This document shows positions 40,895 to 50,497 of a stretch of 64,000 nt of DNA, piece by piece. The notes beneath the pieces are model-generated. The model saw nothing but the letters and a program-made list of their open reading frames with translations, was not told the origin of the DNA and did not search any database. Source of the stretch: Bradyrhizobium sp. C9. GTDB lineage: Bacteria > Pseudomonadota > Alphaproteobacteria > Rhizobiales > Xanthobacteraceae. The number at the start of each line of letters is the position of its first letter. Within the stretch, counting starts at the first letter, position 1. The position numbers and the translations under genes are program-made. The stretch spans positions 124,001 to 188,000 of the forward strand of contig NZ_NWTG01000013.1 in the NCBI RefSeq assembly GCF_002532045.1, given 5' to 3'.

Positions 40895-43249
40895 GTGTCG
40901 CACACATTTCGTTTTGCGATCCTTCTCGTCCTCACCCTGTTCGTCTCTCCCGCGCTTGCGCAGCCGGCCGCCAAGCCGGCGCCGCCGCAACCCGGTACCA
41001 GCGACACGCTGACACCGGAGCAGGCGAAGCGCGCGCTCGAGACGCTGCAGGACGACAAGAAGCGCGGCGAGATCATCAACACGCTGCGCGCCATCGCCAA
41101 GGCCTCGCCGCAGGCCGCTGCTCAGCCGGCGGCCGCGGAGCCGGCACCCGAGCAGCATTCGCCGATCCCGCTCACCGCCGACAGCCTCGGTGCGCAGCTC
41201 CTGCTGATGGTGTCGGAGCAGGTCGGCGAGATGTCGCGCGAGGTCGCAGACGTCGCGCGCACGCTGACGCATTTTCCGGCGTTCTACTACTGGTTTGTGC
41301 GCACCGCCAATGATCCGGACGCCTATGGCCTCCTGATCGATATCGCCTGGAAGCTGGTGCTGGTGTTCGGCTGCGCGTTAGCTGCCGAATGGGTGGTGTT
41401 CCGCCTGATCAAGCGGCCGGTTGCGTTCCTCGAAACGCGGCTGCCGCAGACCGCGCGCGTGCCGGTGCAGGCGCTTGCCAGCGCCGATCCGCCGTCGTCG
41501 GTTGCCGACGTCACGCCGGAGGCCGATCTGCATCGGCGCCGGCTCAGCCTGGCGCGGGCCTGGCAGTCGCTGGTCCGGCTGCCCTTCGTGCTCGGCCGCC
41601 TGCTGCTCGAACTGCTGCCGGTGGTCGTGTTCGGCGGCATCGCCACCGCGCTGCTCGGCACCGAGATCGGCGATCAGTCGACCACGCGCCTCGTGATCCT
41701 CGCCGTCGTCAACGCCTATGTGTTCTCGCGCGTGCTGATCTGCGCGGTGCGCGCGCTGGCCGGCCCCTTCGGCTTGTTCCGCGTCCGCGCCGAGACCGCA
41801 GCCTATATCGAGATCTGGGCGCGGCGCATCGTCGCCGTCGGCGTCTCCGGCATCGCCTTTGCCAATGTCGCGCTGCTGCTCGGGCTGCATCGCGCCGGCT
41901 ATGCCGCGCTGATCCGGCTCGTGATGCTGGTGGTGCATCTCTTCATCGTCGTCATCATCCTGCAGTGCCGCCGGCAGGTCGCCGATGTCATCCGCGCGCC
42001 GGCCGATCGCACCGGCGTTGCGGCGCGGACGCGCAACCGTCTCGCGTCACTCTGGCATGTGCTGGCGATCGCGCTCGACCTCGCACTGTGGGCGGTGTGG
42101 GCGCTCAACATCCGCAACGGCTATTCGCTGCTGCTGCAATATTTTGTCGGCACCGTCGCGGTGCTGCTGGTCACCCGGCTCGTCACCATGGTGGTGCTGA
42201 GCCTGATCGATCGCGGCTTCCGCATCAGCCCGGACCTGATGCAACGTTTTCCGGGGCTCGAGACGCGCGCCAACCGCTACCTGCCGCTGCTGCGCAAGGT
42301 GGTGACAACGGTGATCGCCTTGATCGGCTTCGTCGCGCTGCTCGAGGTCTGGGGTGTCGACGCCATCGTCTGGTTCTACGGCGGCCAGATCGGCTCTCGC
42401 CTGATCTCGGCGCTGGTGACGATCGGCATCGCCGCGCTCGCCGCGGCCGTGATCTGGGAAGTCGCCAATGCGCTGATGGACCGGCAGATCGATACGCTGT
42501 CGCGTGAGGGGCACTACGCCCGCGCGGCGCGCCTGCGCACCTTCCAGCCGATGCTGCGTACCGCGCTGTTCTGCATGATCGTCGCGGTGGTCGGGCTCAC
42601 CGCGCTCAGCGAGATCGGCGTCAATGTCGCACCACTGCTCGCCGGCGCTGGCATCGTCGGCATCGCGATCGGCTTCGGCTCGCAGAAACTGGTGCAGGAC
42701 CTGATCACCGGTCTGTTCCTCCTGATCGAGAACACCGTGCAGGTCGGCGACACCGTCACGGTGTCGGGCCTGTCGGGCGTAGTCGAGAACGTCTCGATCC
42801 GCACCATGCGGCTGCGCGCCGGCGACGGCTCGGTGCATGTGGTGCCGTTCAGCGCGGTGACGACGATCACCAACTCCAGCCGCGGCGCCGGTAACGCCGC
42901 GGTCAGCGTCAATGTGTCCTACAAGGAGGACACCGATCGCGCCGGCGAGGTGTTGAAGGACATCGTCGCCCAAATGCGTCAGGAGACGGCGTATCGCGCA
43001 TTCATTCGAGGCGACCTCGAATTGTGGGGCGTCGACAAGGTCGACGGCTCGGTCGTGACCATCGTTGGCCAGATCCGCTGCACCGATAGCGGCCGCTGGG
43101 CGGTGCAGCGCGAGTTCAATCGCCGCATGAAGCGGCGCTTCCAGGAGGAGGGCATCGAGATCGCCTCGATGGGCCAGACCATCCTGATGCAGCTTCCCGC
43201 GCCGTCGGAGCCGGATGCCAACAAGCTGCCGCGCCGCGCGGCGGGCTGA
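40895..43249 (+). CDS. Large MscS-family mechanosensitive channel
   Basis: 784 residues: signal peptide (FAILLVLTLFVSPALAQ), a periplasmic Ala/Pro/Gln-rich and helical region (to about residue 150), roughly ten membrane helices, and a C-terminal MscS pore and beta domain (about 560-720; APLLAGAGIVGIAIGFGSQK and LVQDLITGLFLLIENTVQVG). Opens under membrane tension to release solutes, protecting against osmotic downshock. GTG start. It is larger than E. coli MscS (286 residues) and resembles the MscK/YbiO-type group. Followed by a strong hairpin. Confidence 0.9.
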   Translation: MSHTFRFAILLVLTLFVSPALAQPAAKPAPPQPGTSDTLTPEQAKRALETLQDDKKRGEIINTLRAIAKASPQAAAQPAAAEPAPEQHSPIPLTADSLGAQLLLMVSEQVGEMSREVADVARTLTHFPAFYYWFVRTANDPDAYGLLIDIAWKLVLVFGCALAAEWVVFRLIKRPVAFLETRLPQTARVPVQALASADPPSSVADVTPEADLHRRRLSLARAWQSLVRLPFVLGRLLLELLPVVVFGGIATALLGTEIGDQSTTRLVILAVVNAYVFSRVLICAVRALAGPFGLFRVRAETAAYIEIWARRIVAVGVSGIAFANVALLLGLHRAGYAALIRLVMLVVHLFIVVIILQCRRQVADVIRAPADRTGVAARTRNRLASLWHVLAIALDLALWAVWALNIRNGYSLLLQYFVGTVAVLLVTRLVTMVVLSLIDRGFRISPDLMQRFPGLETRANRYLPLLRKVVTTVIALIGFVALLEVWGVDAIVWFYGGQIGSRLISALVTIGIAALAAAVIWEVANALMDRQIDTLSREGHYARAARLRTFQPMLRTALFCMIVAVVGLTALSEIGVNVAPLLAGAGIVGIAIGFGSQKLVQDLITGLFLLIENTVQVGDTVTVSGLSGVVENVSIRTMRLRAGDGSVHVVPFSAVTTITNSSRGAGNAAVSVNVSYKEDTDRAGEVLKDIVAQMRQETAYRAFIRGDLELWGVDKVDGSVVTIVGQIRCTDSGRWAVQREFNRRMKRRFQEEGIEIASMGQTILMQLPAPSEPDANKLPRRAAG

Positions 43250-43265
43250 TCTGCGACACCGCGTT

Positions 43266-43306
43266 CCGTCTCATCGTTGCGACAGTGTCTCGCGACGATG
43301 AGACGG
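43266..43306. terminator. 41-bp hairpin after the MscS gene, perfect 12-bp arms
   Basis: CCGTCTCATCGT (43266-43277) pairs with ACGATGAGACGG (43295-43306); the stem extends four more pairs inwards with one G-U. The loop contains GACA-G-TGTC. It begins 17 bases after the MscS stop, so a terminator is likely although no T-run follows. It also lies about 85-125 bases upstream of the sigma-54 promoter at 43389, where an activator-binding site would be expected, so it may have either role. Confidence 0.55.
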
Positions 43307-43388
43307 CAAGGGGTCTCGCTGGGCTCGGGGCATGGCTTGCACTTGGCCGAAAACGCGCCTTTTTCTTCCTCTCCTGCGATTTCCACGC

Positions 43389-43404
43389 TGGCACAGCGCT
43401 TGCT
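43389..43404 (+). promoter_or_regulatory. Sigma-54 (-24/-12) promoter
   Basis: TGGCACAGCGCTTGCT matches the RpoN consensus (TGGCAC-N5-TTGCW) exactly, with GG at 43390-43391 and GC at 43402-43403 separated by ten bases. It lies 70 bases before the flavin monooxygenase ATG and points towards it. A gene for an AcoR-type sigma-54 activator lies about 5 kb downstream. Confidence 0.75.
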
Positions 43405-43473
43405 CAACGCATCTTCGAATGCGCGGCAAGACGCATTGCATGACTAAACCTCAAGCGAAGGAAGGAAACGCAC

Positions 43474-44574
43474 ATGGAGCTTGGCTACTTCACCATGCCC
43501 TCGCACCCGCCGGAGTGCGGATTGAAGGAGGGCCACGACTGGGACCTGCAGACGCTGCGCTGGCTCGACGAGCTCGGCTATCAGGAAGCCTGGATCGGCG
43601 AGCATCATACCGCACCCTGGGAGCCGCACCCGTCGCCCGATCTGCTGGTCGCGCAGGCGCTGCTGCAGACCAAGAATCTGCGCATCGGGCCGGGCGGCTT
43701 CCTGCTGCCGTATCATCACCCGGCGGAGCTCGCCAACCGCGTCGCAATGCTCGATCATCTCTCGAACGGGCGCTTGAACTTCGGCGTCGCGGCCTCGGGC
43801 CTGCCGAGCGACTGGGCGATGTTCAATGTCGACGGCATGTCGGGCCAGAACCGCGACATGACCCGCGAGGCGCTCGAGATCATCCTGAAGATGTGGTCCG
43901 AGCCCGGACCCTGGACGCACAAGGGCAAGTACTGGACGGTGTCGAAGCCGGACACGATGTTCGATTTCCTCAAGCCGCACATCAAACCGTTGCAAGGACC
44001 GCATCCGCCGATCGGCGTCGCCGGCCTGTCGAAGAATTCCGACACGCTGAAGCTCGCCGGCGAGCGCGGCTTCATCCCGATGAGTCTGAACCTCAACCCG
44101 GCCTATGTCGGCAGTCACTGGGACTCGGTGGAAGCCGGCGCGGCTAAGACCGGCCGCAAGCCGAGCCGCAGGGATTGGCGCTTGGTGCGCGAGGTGTTCG
44201 TGGCTGATACCGATGAGGAGGCGTGGAGGCTGTCGACCGGCGACATGATGGGCCGGATGATGGGCGAGTACTTCCTGCCGCTGCTCGGCCATTTCGGCTT
44301 CAAGGACTATCTGAAGCACGCCCCCGACGTGCCCGACAGCGACGTCACCGTCGAATATTGCGCGCGCCGGAATTGGATCGTCGGCTCGCCCGCGACCGTC
44401 ACCGAGAAGATCGAGAAGATCTATCAGGAGGTCGGCGGCTTCGGCGTGCTCTGCGTGTTCGGCTTCGACTACAAGCACAAGCCGGAGGCCTGGCGGCACT
44501 CGCTGGACCTGCTCAAGAACGAGGTGATGCCGCGGCTCAAGCATCTCGGCGCCGAGTTCGAGAAGGCTGCATGA
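43474..44574 (+). CDS. LLM-class flavin-dependent monooxygenase
   Basis: 366-residue bacterial-luciferase-like TIM-barrel enzyme (MELGYFTMPSHPPECGLKEG; EAWIGEHHTAPWEPHPSPDL; LLPYHHPAELANRVAMLDHL; GLPSDWAMFNVDG). Such enzymes use reduced FMN supplied by a separate reductase to oxygenate substrates such as limonene, alkanes or ketones; limonene monooxygenase-like members are similar in architecture. A strong ribosome site (AAGGAAGG) precedes the ATG. The flavin reductase gene 82 bases downstream fits a two-component monooxygenase, both under the sigma-54 promoter. Confidence 0.9.
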   Translation: MELGYFTMPSHPPECGLKEGHDWDLQTLRWLDELGYQEAWIGEHHTAPWEPHPSPDLLVAQALLQTKNLRIGPGGFLLPYHHPAELANRVAMLDHLSNGRLNFGVAASGLPSDWAMFNVDGMSGQNRDMTREALEIILKMWSEPGPWTHKGKYWTVSKPDTMFDFLKPHIKPLQGPHPPIGVAGLSKNSDTLKLAGERGFIPMSLNLNPAYVGSHWDSVEAGAAKTGRKPSRRDWRLVREVFVADTDEEAWRLSTGDMMGRMMGEYFLPLLGHFGFKDYLKHAPDVPDSDVTVEYCARRNWIVGSPATVTEKIEKIYQEVGGFGVLCVFGFDYKHKPEAWRHSLDLLKNEVMPRLKHLGAEFEKAA

Positions 44575-44656
44575 CAGCTAGGCGGGGTGCGGGGCTTGCC
44601 TCGCATCCCGCCTTGCATATCTTGAGGGAAATATATTTCAGTACCGGGGTTGCGGC

Positions 44657-45211
44657 ATGACGGTCGACGCACAGAGTTTCAAGCAGGCGATGCGCCATTG
44701 CGCCGGCGCGGTCGCGCTGGTGACGGTCGGCTCGGAGACCGGGCAGCGCACCGGCCTGACGGTGACCTCGGCCTGCTCGCTGTCGGACAATCCGCCCTCG
44801 GTTCTGGTTTGCGTTAACCGTAATGCCAGCGCGCACGCCCGTATCCGCGAGGAGCGCCATTTCGTCATCAACTTCCTGAACGAGGACCACGCGCTGCTGG
44901 CGCTGACCTTCTCCGGCCAGAAGGGCGTCAACGGCGACGACCGTTTTGCGTTCGGCCGCTGGACCACCGGCGCAACCGGTGCCCCGGTGCTGGAGGATGC
45001 GGTGGCGGCGTTCGACTGCGTGCTGACGCAGGAGCTCGAGACCAAGACCCATTCGATCTTCATCGGCGAGGTCCAGCATGTCCGCGCCGCGACCACGATC
45101 GATCCGCTGATCTATCTGCGCTCCGGCTTCCAGAGCGTGCGCAACATCCACGATCCGGTCGTGCTCGGCGACCTCGACGCGCGGCGCGTCAGCTGGAACG
45201 AGTTTTCCTGA
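44657..45211 (+). CDS. Flavin reductase (HpaC/FMN reductase-like)
   Basis: 184-residue member of the flavin_reduct family (FKQAMRHCAGAVALVTVGSE; LTVTSACSLSDNPPSVLVCV; HFVINFLNEDHALLALTFSG). Uses NAD(P)H to reduce FMN or FAD that is passed to a monooxygenase, here most likely the LLM enzyme just upstream. The start ATG follows TTGCGG with no strong ribosome site. Not to be confused with antisense frames over the same DNA. Confidence 0.88.
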   Translation: MTVDAQSFKQAMRHCAGAVALVTVGSETGQRTGLTVTSACSLSDNPPSVLVCVNRNASAHARIREERHFVINFLNEDHALLALTFSGQKGVNGDDRFAFGRWTTGATGAPVLEDAVAAFDCVLTQELETKTHSIFIGEVQHVRAATTIDPLIYLRSGFQSVRNIHDPVVLGDLDARRVSWNEFS

Positions 45212-45526
45212 AGCGGCGGCGGGCGGCACGCCTCTCCGAGTCAATCAGCACTGCTGACCAATCCTGATCAATTTGTCGAACGCGCCATCAAGGCGAGCGG
45301 CATGATATAATTGTCGTTGCGCATGCAGGAGCGATCGATACGGCGGCGCGGTTCTTCAACTCTCCTCGTCAGCCAGACGTCCGCGTGATCTCGCCTTGCG
45401 GGCACGCAACGTTCATCGATTTGTCGATCAACCGCGGCGCTCATCGCGCTTGCCGCCAGCAAGCTCGAACCACAAGCGCGTCCCGAGATCGGCAAATCTC
45501 TAGTCATCGACAAGGGAGACCCAATC
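45212..45526. other. 315-base intergenic region
   Basis: Nothing convincing is seen apart from an AT-richer patch with ATTTGTCGA-like repeats (near 45270 and 45420). It probably carries the promoter of the NAD(P)-binding protein gene, whose ribosome site is AAGGGAG just before ATG. Confidence 0.4.
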
Positions 45527-46282
45527 ATGAAGATCGTTGTGATCGGCGGCACCGGACTGATCGGCTCCAGGACCGTTGCCATTCTGCGCCAGCGTGGCCA
45601 CGACGTTGTCGCCGCTTCGCCGAAGAGCGGCGTCAACACCATCACCGGCGAGGGGCTCAAGGAGGCACTGTCCGGCGCGACTGTCGTGATCGACCTGGCC
45701 AACTCGCCATCATTCGAGGACAAGGCGGTGATGGCGTTCTTCGAGGCCTCCGGCCGCAACCTTCTGGCGGCGGAGGCGCCGGCCGGCGTCAGGCACCATG
45801 TCGCGCTCTCGATCGTCGGAACCGACCGCACGCCCGAGAACGGATACTTCCGCGCCAAGGTCGCCCAGGAGAAACTCATCCAGGCCTCCGGCATCCCCTA
45901 CACCATCATCCGCGCCACTCAGTTCATGGAATTCGTCGGAGCCATCGCCGATGCGGGTGCAGTTGGAAATACCATCAGGCTCTCGCCCGGCCTGTTCCAG
46001 CCGATCGCGGCGGAGGATGTTTCCGCCCTCGTGGCCGATGTGGCGCTCGAGCCGCCGCGCAACGGCATCGTCGAGATTGCCGGACCGGAACGCGCGCCAT
46101 TCAACGAAATCGTCGCCCGCTACCTGAAGACGATCGGCGATCCGCGTCAGGTAGTGCGAGACCCTGACGCCCTCTACTGGGGCGGCCGGGTCGAGGAGCA
46201 CTCCCTCGTGCCGTTGGGCGAGGCGCGCCTCGGCCGCATCGATCTGAACGATTGGCTGCGCCGCTCGCGGCCGGCAGCCTGA
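45527..46282 (+). CDS. NmrA-like/atypical SDR NAD(P)-binding protein
   Basis: 251 residues with an N-terminal glycine motif GGTGLIGSRTVAILRQRGH for dinucleotide binding, and the atypical SDR active-site region (NGYFRAKVAQEKLIQASGIP; YTIIRATQFMEFV). The classical SDR Tyr-Lys pair is not in canonical form, so it may be a redox sensor or an NADPH-dependent reductase; function unknown. It stands alone, 245 bases or more after the flavin reductase. Confidence 0.82.
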   Translation: MKIVVIGGTGLIGSRTVAILRQRGHDVVAASPKSGVNTITGEGLKEALSGATVVIDLANSPSFEDKAVMAFFEASGRNLLAAEAPAGVRHHVALSIVGTDRTPENGYFRAKVAQEKLIQASGIPYTIIRATQFMEFVGAIADAGAVGNTIRLSPGLFQPIAAEDVSALVADVALEPPRNGIVEIAGPERAPFNEIVARYLKTIGDPRQVVRDPDALYWGGRVEEHSLVPLGEARLGRIDLNDWLRRSRPAA

Positions 46283-46291
46283 CGGTAGCAG

Positions 46292-46696
46292 CTACTTGAG
46301 CCACACCAGCAGCGGGACGGGCGCGCGACCCTCGCAGGACAGCGTGCCCTCGTAATTGTGCGTCTTGCGAGCGCTGTAGGTGCAGGGCGCGCCGTCCAGC
46401 ACCAGCTCGGCCGTCACCTGCGAATCCGCACCCGTGAGTTGCAGCCGGATCTCTCCGGCGCGCTCCTCCGGTCCGTCCAGCGTGCAGATCCCGACATGCT
46501 TCATCTTCAGCGGTCCGGAGAATTGCCCGGGCGTGCCCGGTCCGCTTTCGGTGAGATGCCCGGTCAGCTCCCATTCGCCGAGCACGCCGGCCTGGCCGAG
46601 GATCTCCATCGCGCCGAGCGGCGGCACGTGGCAAAGACAGAGCGCAACGGCGCCGAGCAGCGCCGCACCGTTGCGCCATGTCGTCAGCGGCATCAC
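46292..46696 (-). CDS. Small secreted protein, function unknown
   Basis: 134 residues with a signal peptide (AALLGAVALCLCHVPPLGAM) and a beta-rich mature part (VLGEWELTGHLTESGPG ... APCTYSARKTHNYEGTLSCE) containing three Cys (IC, PC, SC) that could form disulfides. No family I can name. Its start overlaps the stop of the TPR gene upstream by four bases, so the two are translationally coupled. Confidence 0.65.
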   Translation of the reverse strand: MMPLTTWRNGAALLGAVALCLCHVPPLGAMEILGQAGVLGEWELTGHLTESGPGTPGQFSGPLKMKHVGICTLDGPEERAGEIRLQLTGADSQVTAELVLDGAPCTYSARKTHNYEGTLSCEGRAPVPLLVWLK

Positions 46697-48276
46697 AGCT
46701 TGCTTCCGGTTGTCTGTCGCAATTCGATCAGCTCGGGCCGCGACAGATCGGCATCCGCGGTAAGCCGGGCGATCTGATCAGCGCATTCCCGGGTCTTGGC
46801 CTGATCGCCGGAAGCCTTGGCGCTCTTGATCATCCCGAGATACGCCGCCAGCCGGTTGGGCTCCTTCTTGAGCACGGCCTCGTAGGCGGCAAGCGCGTCG
46901 GCGGCCTTGCCGCGATCGAGCAGCATGGCGGCATAGAGCTCGCGCGCCGGCGCCAGCGGTCCCGGGGTAACGGGATGCTTCTCGGTCTTGTCTTCCGCCT
47001 CCGCGGCGGCATTCATCGCGCCGAGCGCCTCGTCATATTTGCCTTCGGCGTACTGCACCCAGGCGCTCGCGATCTGCTGCTGGATGTCGACGATGTTGGA
47101 CCAGTAGGCATCCTTGGCGTCTTTCAGTCCGTCGCGCAGCTCGGCAAGCTTGGCGATATCGGCCTTGGCGGCCGCCGGGTCACCGGAGCGCGCGGCGCCG
47201 ACCGCCCGCGCGAAATAGGTGATGGCGTCCGCATAGGCGTACTTGGTCGGACGGACCTGGAGCGCAGCAGCGTCCTTCCAGTCGCCGCGCTCGAACACAT
47301 AGCGGGCCTGGCTTGCCGCCACCGCGTAGGGCCCGGCGAACCGGTCCTGCTTGAACGCGAGCTTGCCGAGTTCGTCGATCACCGCGCGCGCCTCCTTGTC
47401 CTGGCCCAGCTGAAGATAGGCATAGACCAGATAGTCCATCGCGTGCGCCTGATCCTGCTGTTCGCCATCTTCCTTGGCGATGCGCGCGGATTCCTTGTTC
47501 GAGGCGATCGACTCCTTCCAGTAGCCGACACGGGTGAAGATGTGCGACGGCATGTGCTGGGCATGCGGCGCGCGTTCGGCGATCTTGGCATAGCGCGTTG
47601 CCGCGGGGAGGCCCTTCTCCGCGAGTGTCGGATAGTCGTACAAATGGATCAGATAGTGGGCGATGCCCGGATGCTCGGGCTGGCGCTTGAAGATCGGTTC
47701 GAGCAGCGCCGCGCCTTTCAGCTGGTTGGCATAGGTCTTGTCGGTTGGAGATGCCGCGACGTTGAGCGTGATCGCATAGGCGATCTGGGCCTCGTCATCG
47801 TCGGCATAGTGCGTTGCGACCTGCTCTTCGGCCGCGAGGAATCGCTGCACGCGGGTACGGTGATCGACCTTGTCGTAGTCGACATACATCGCGGCGATCG
47901 CGTCGATGTATTCGCGCTCGCGCGGCGTCTGCGCACCCAGCGCCTGGCCTTTCCTGGCGGCTTCGAGGCCGAGCGGAAGGTTTTCGGGCGGTGGCGGCCC
48001 GTGCGGATTGTAGAGATAGCTGAGCGCGATCCCCCAATAGGCGATGGCGCATTGCGGGTCGGCCTCCAGCACTTCCTCGAAGGTGCGCCGCGATGCGCTG
48101 TACCAGAACGAATGCTGATACAGCATGGCGCGATCGAATAGTTCCTGCGCCTCCGGTTTGCAGGACGTCGCAAAATGGACTTTACCCAATCGTTGTTCAG
48201 TAGAATCCGAAGCAGCAGGCTGCGAAATGGTCGCGGCAATGAGGCCAACGACCACAGCGAGGGGAAACCGCATCAT
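46693..48276 (-). CDS. Secreted tetratricopeptide-repeat protein
   Basis: About 527 residues starting with a signal peptide (MMRFPLAVVVGLIAATISQP) and then many TPR-like helical repeats (ALEKGLPAATRYAKIAERAP-type units; CAIAYWGIALSYLYNP; PHAQHMPSHIFTRVGYWKES). It resembles the secreted TPR family with the HMPSHIFxRxG motif found in many soil bacteria. Function unknown; protein-protein scaffold likely. Start chosen at 48276 where the signal peptide begins, not the upstream in-frame ATG. Followed by a short secreted protein in the same operon, and preceded 82 bases away by the sigma-54 activator gene. Confidence 0.78.
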   Translation of the reverse strand: MMRFPLAVVVGLIAATISQPAASDSTEQRLGKVHFATSCKPEAQELFDRAMLYQHSFWYSASRRTFEEVLEADPQCAIAYWGIALSYLYNPHGPPPPENLPLGLEAARKGQALGAQTPREREYIDAIAAMYVDYDKVDHRTRVQRFLAAEEQVATHYADDDEAQIAYAITLNVAASPTDKTYANQLKGAALLEPIFKRQPEHPGIAHYLIHLYDYPTLAEKGLPAATRYAKIAERAPHAQHMPSHIFTRVGYWKESIASNKESARIAKEDGEQQDQAHAMDYLVYAYLQLGQDKEARAVIDELGKLAFKQDRFAGPYAVAASQARYVFERGDWKDAAALQVRPTKYAYADAITYFARAVGAARSGDPAAAKADIAKLAELRDGLKDAKDAYWSNIVDIQQQIASAWVQYAEGKYDEALGAMNAAAEAEDKTEKHPVTPGPLAPARELYAAMLLDRGKAADALAAYEAVLKKEPNRLAAYLGMIKSAKASGDQAKTRECADQIARLTADADLSRPELIELRQTTGSKL

Positions 48277-48357
48277 GGGACCCGCTCCGTGGCGTTGAAT
48301 GAAAGACGTAAGATAGCACCTTTCCCGCACGGCCGGAACAACGGGTGCTGTTCGGAT

Positions 48358-50223
<1,866 letters not shown>

Positions 50224-50462
50224 CCAGAGGTCTCCACCCCTCATTTTCCGCGAAGTCTGGCACCCCGACGGCGAATGTCAATTGGCCGACGGGGTCGCGG
50301 GAGGGGACCTTGGAGGGAGGGGCGGTCGCTATCCGTCATTCCCCGATGCGCAATTGGGCATCTGAGGCCGTGCGATGCACGCGCCTGGAATCCATCAGGC
50401 CGCCGGTTCTGCGGAGGAATGGATTCCGTCGCCCCTTTCGAGGGGAGGGAGGAGCTCCGTAG

Positions 50463-50489
50463 CCCGGACGAAGCGTAGCGAAATCCGGG
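50463..50489. repeat. Intergenic palindromic repeat (CCCGGA...TCCGGG type)
   Basis: CCCGGA (50463-50468) and TCCGGG (50484-50489) flank CGAAGCGTAGCGAAA, a repeat type I recognise as common in Bradyrhizobium intergenic DNA. It lies nine bases past the glgX stop and may serve as its terminator. A second small hairpin with CCCCT/AGGGG arms lies just before it (near 50435-50448). Confidence 0.5.
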
Positions 50490-50497
50490 TCGCGGGA

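Noticed and set aside
50261-50280. Second sigma-54-like TGGCAC motif near the activator gene
   Set aside because: The -12 element lacks the GC at the right spacing and it points away from the gene.
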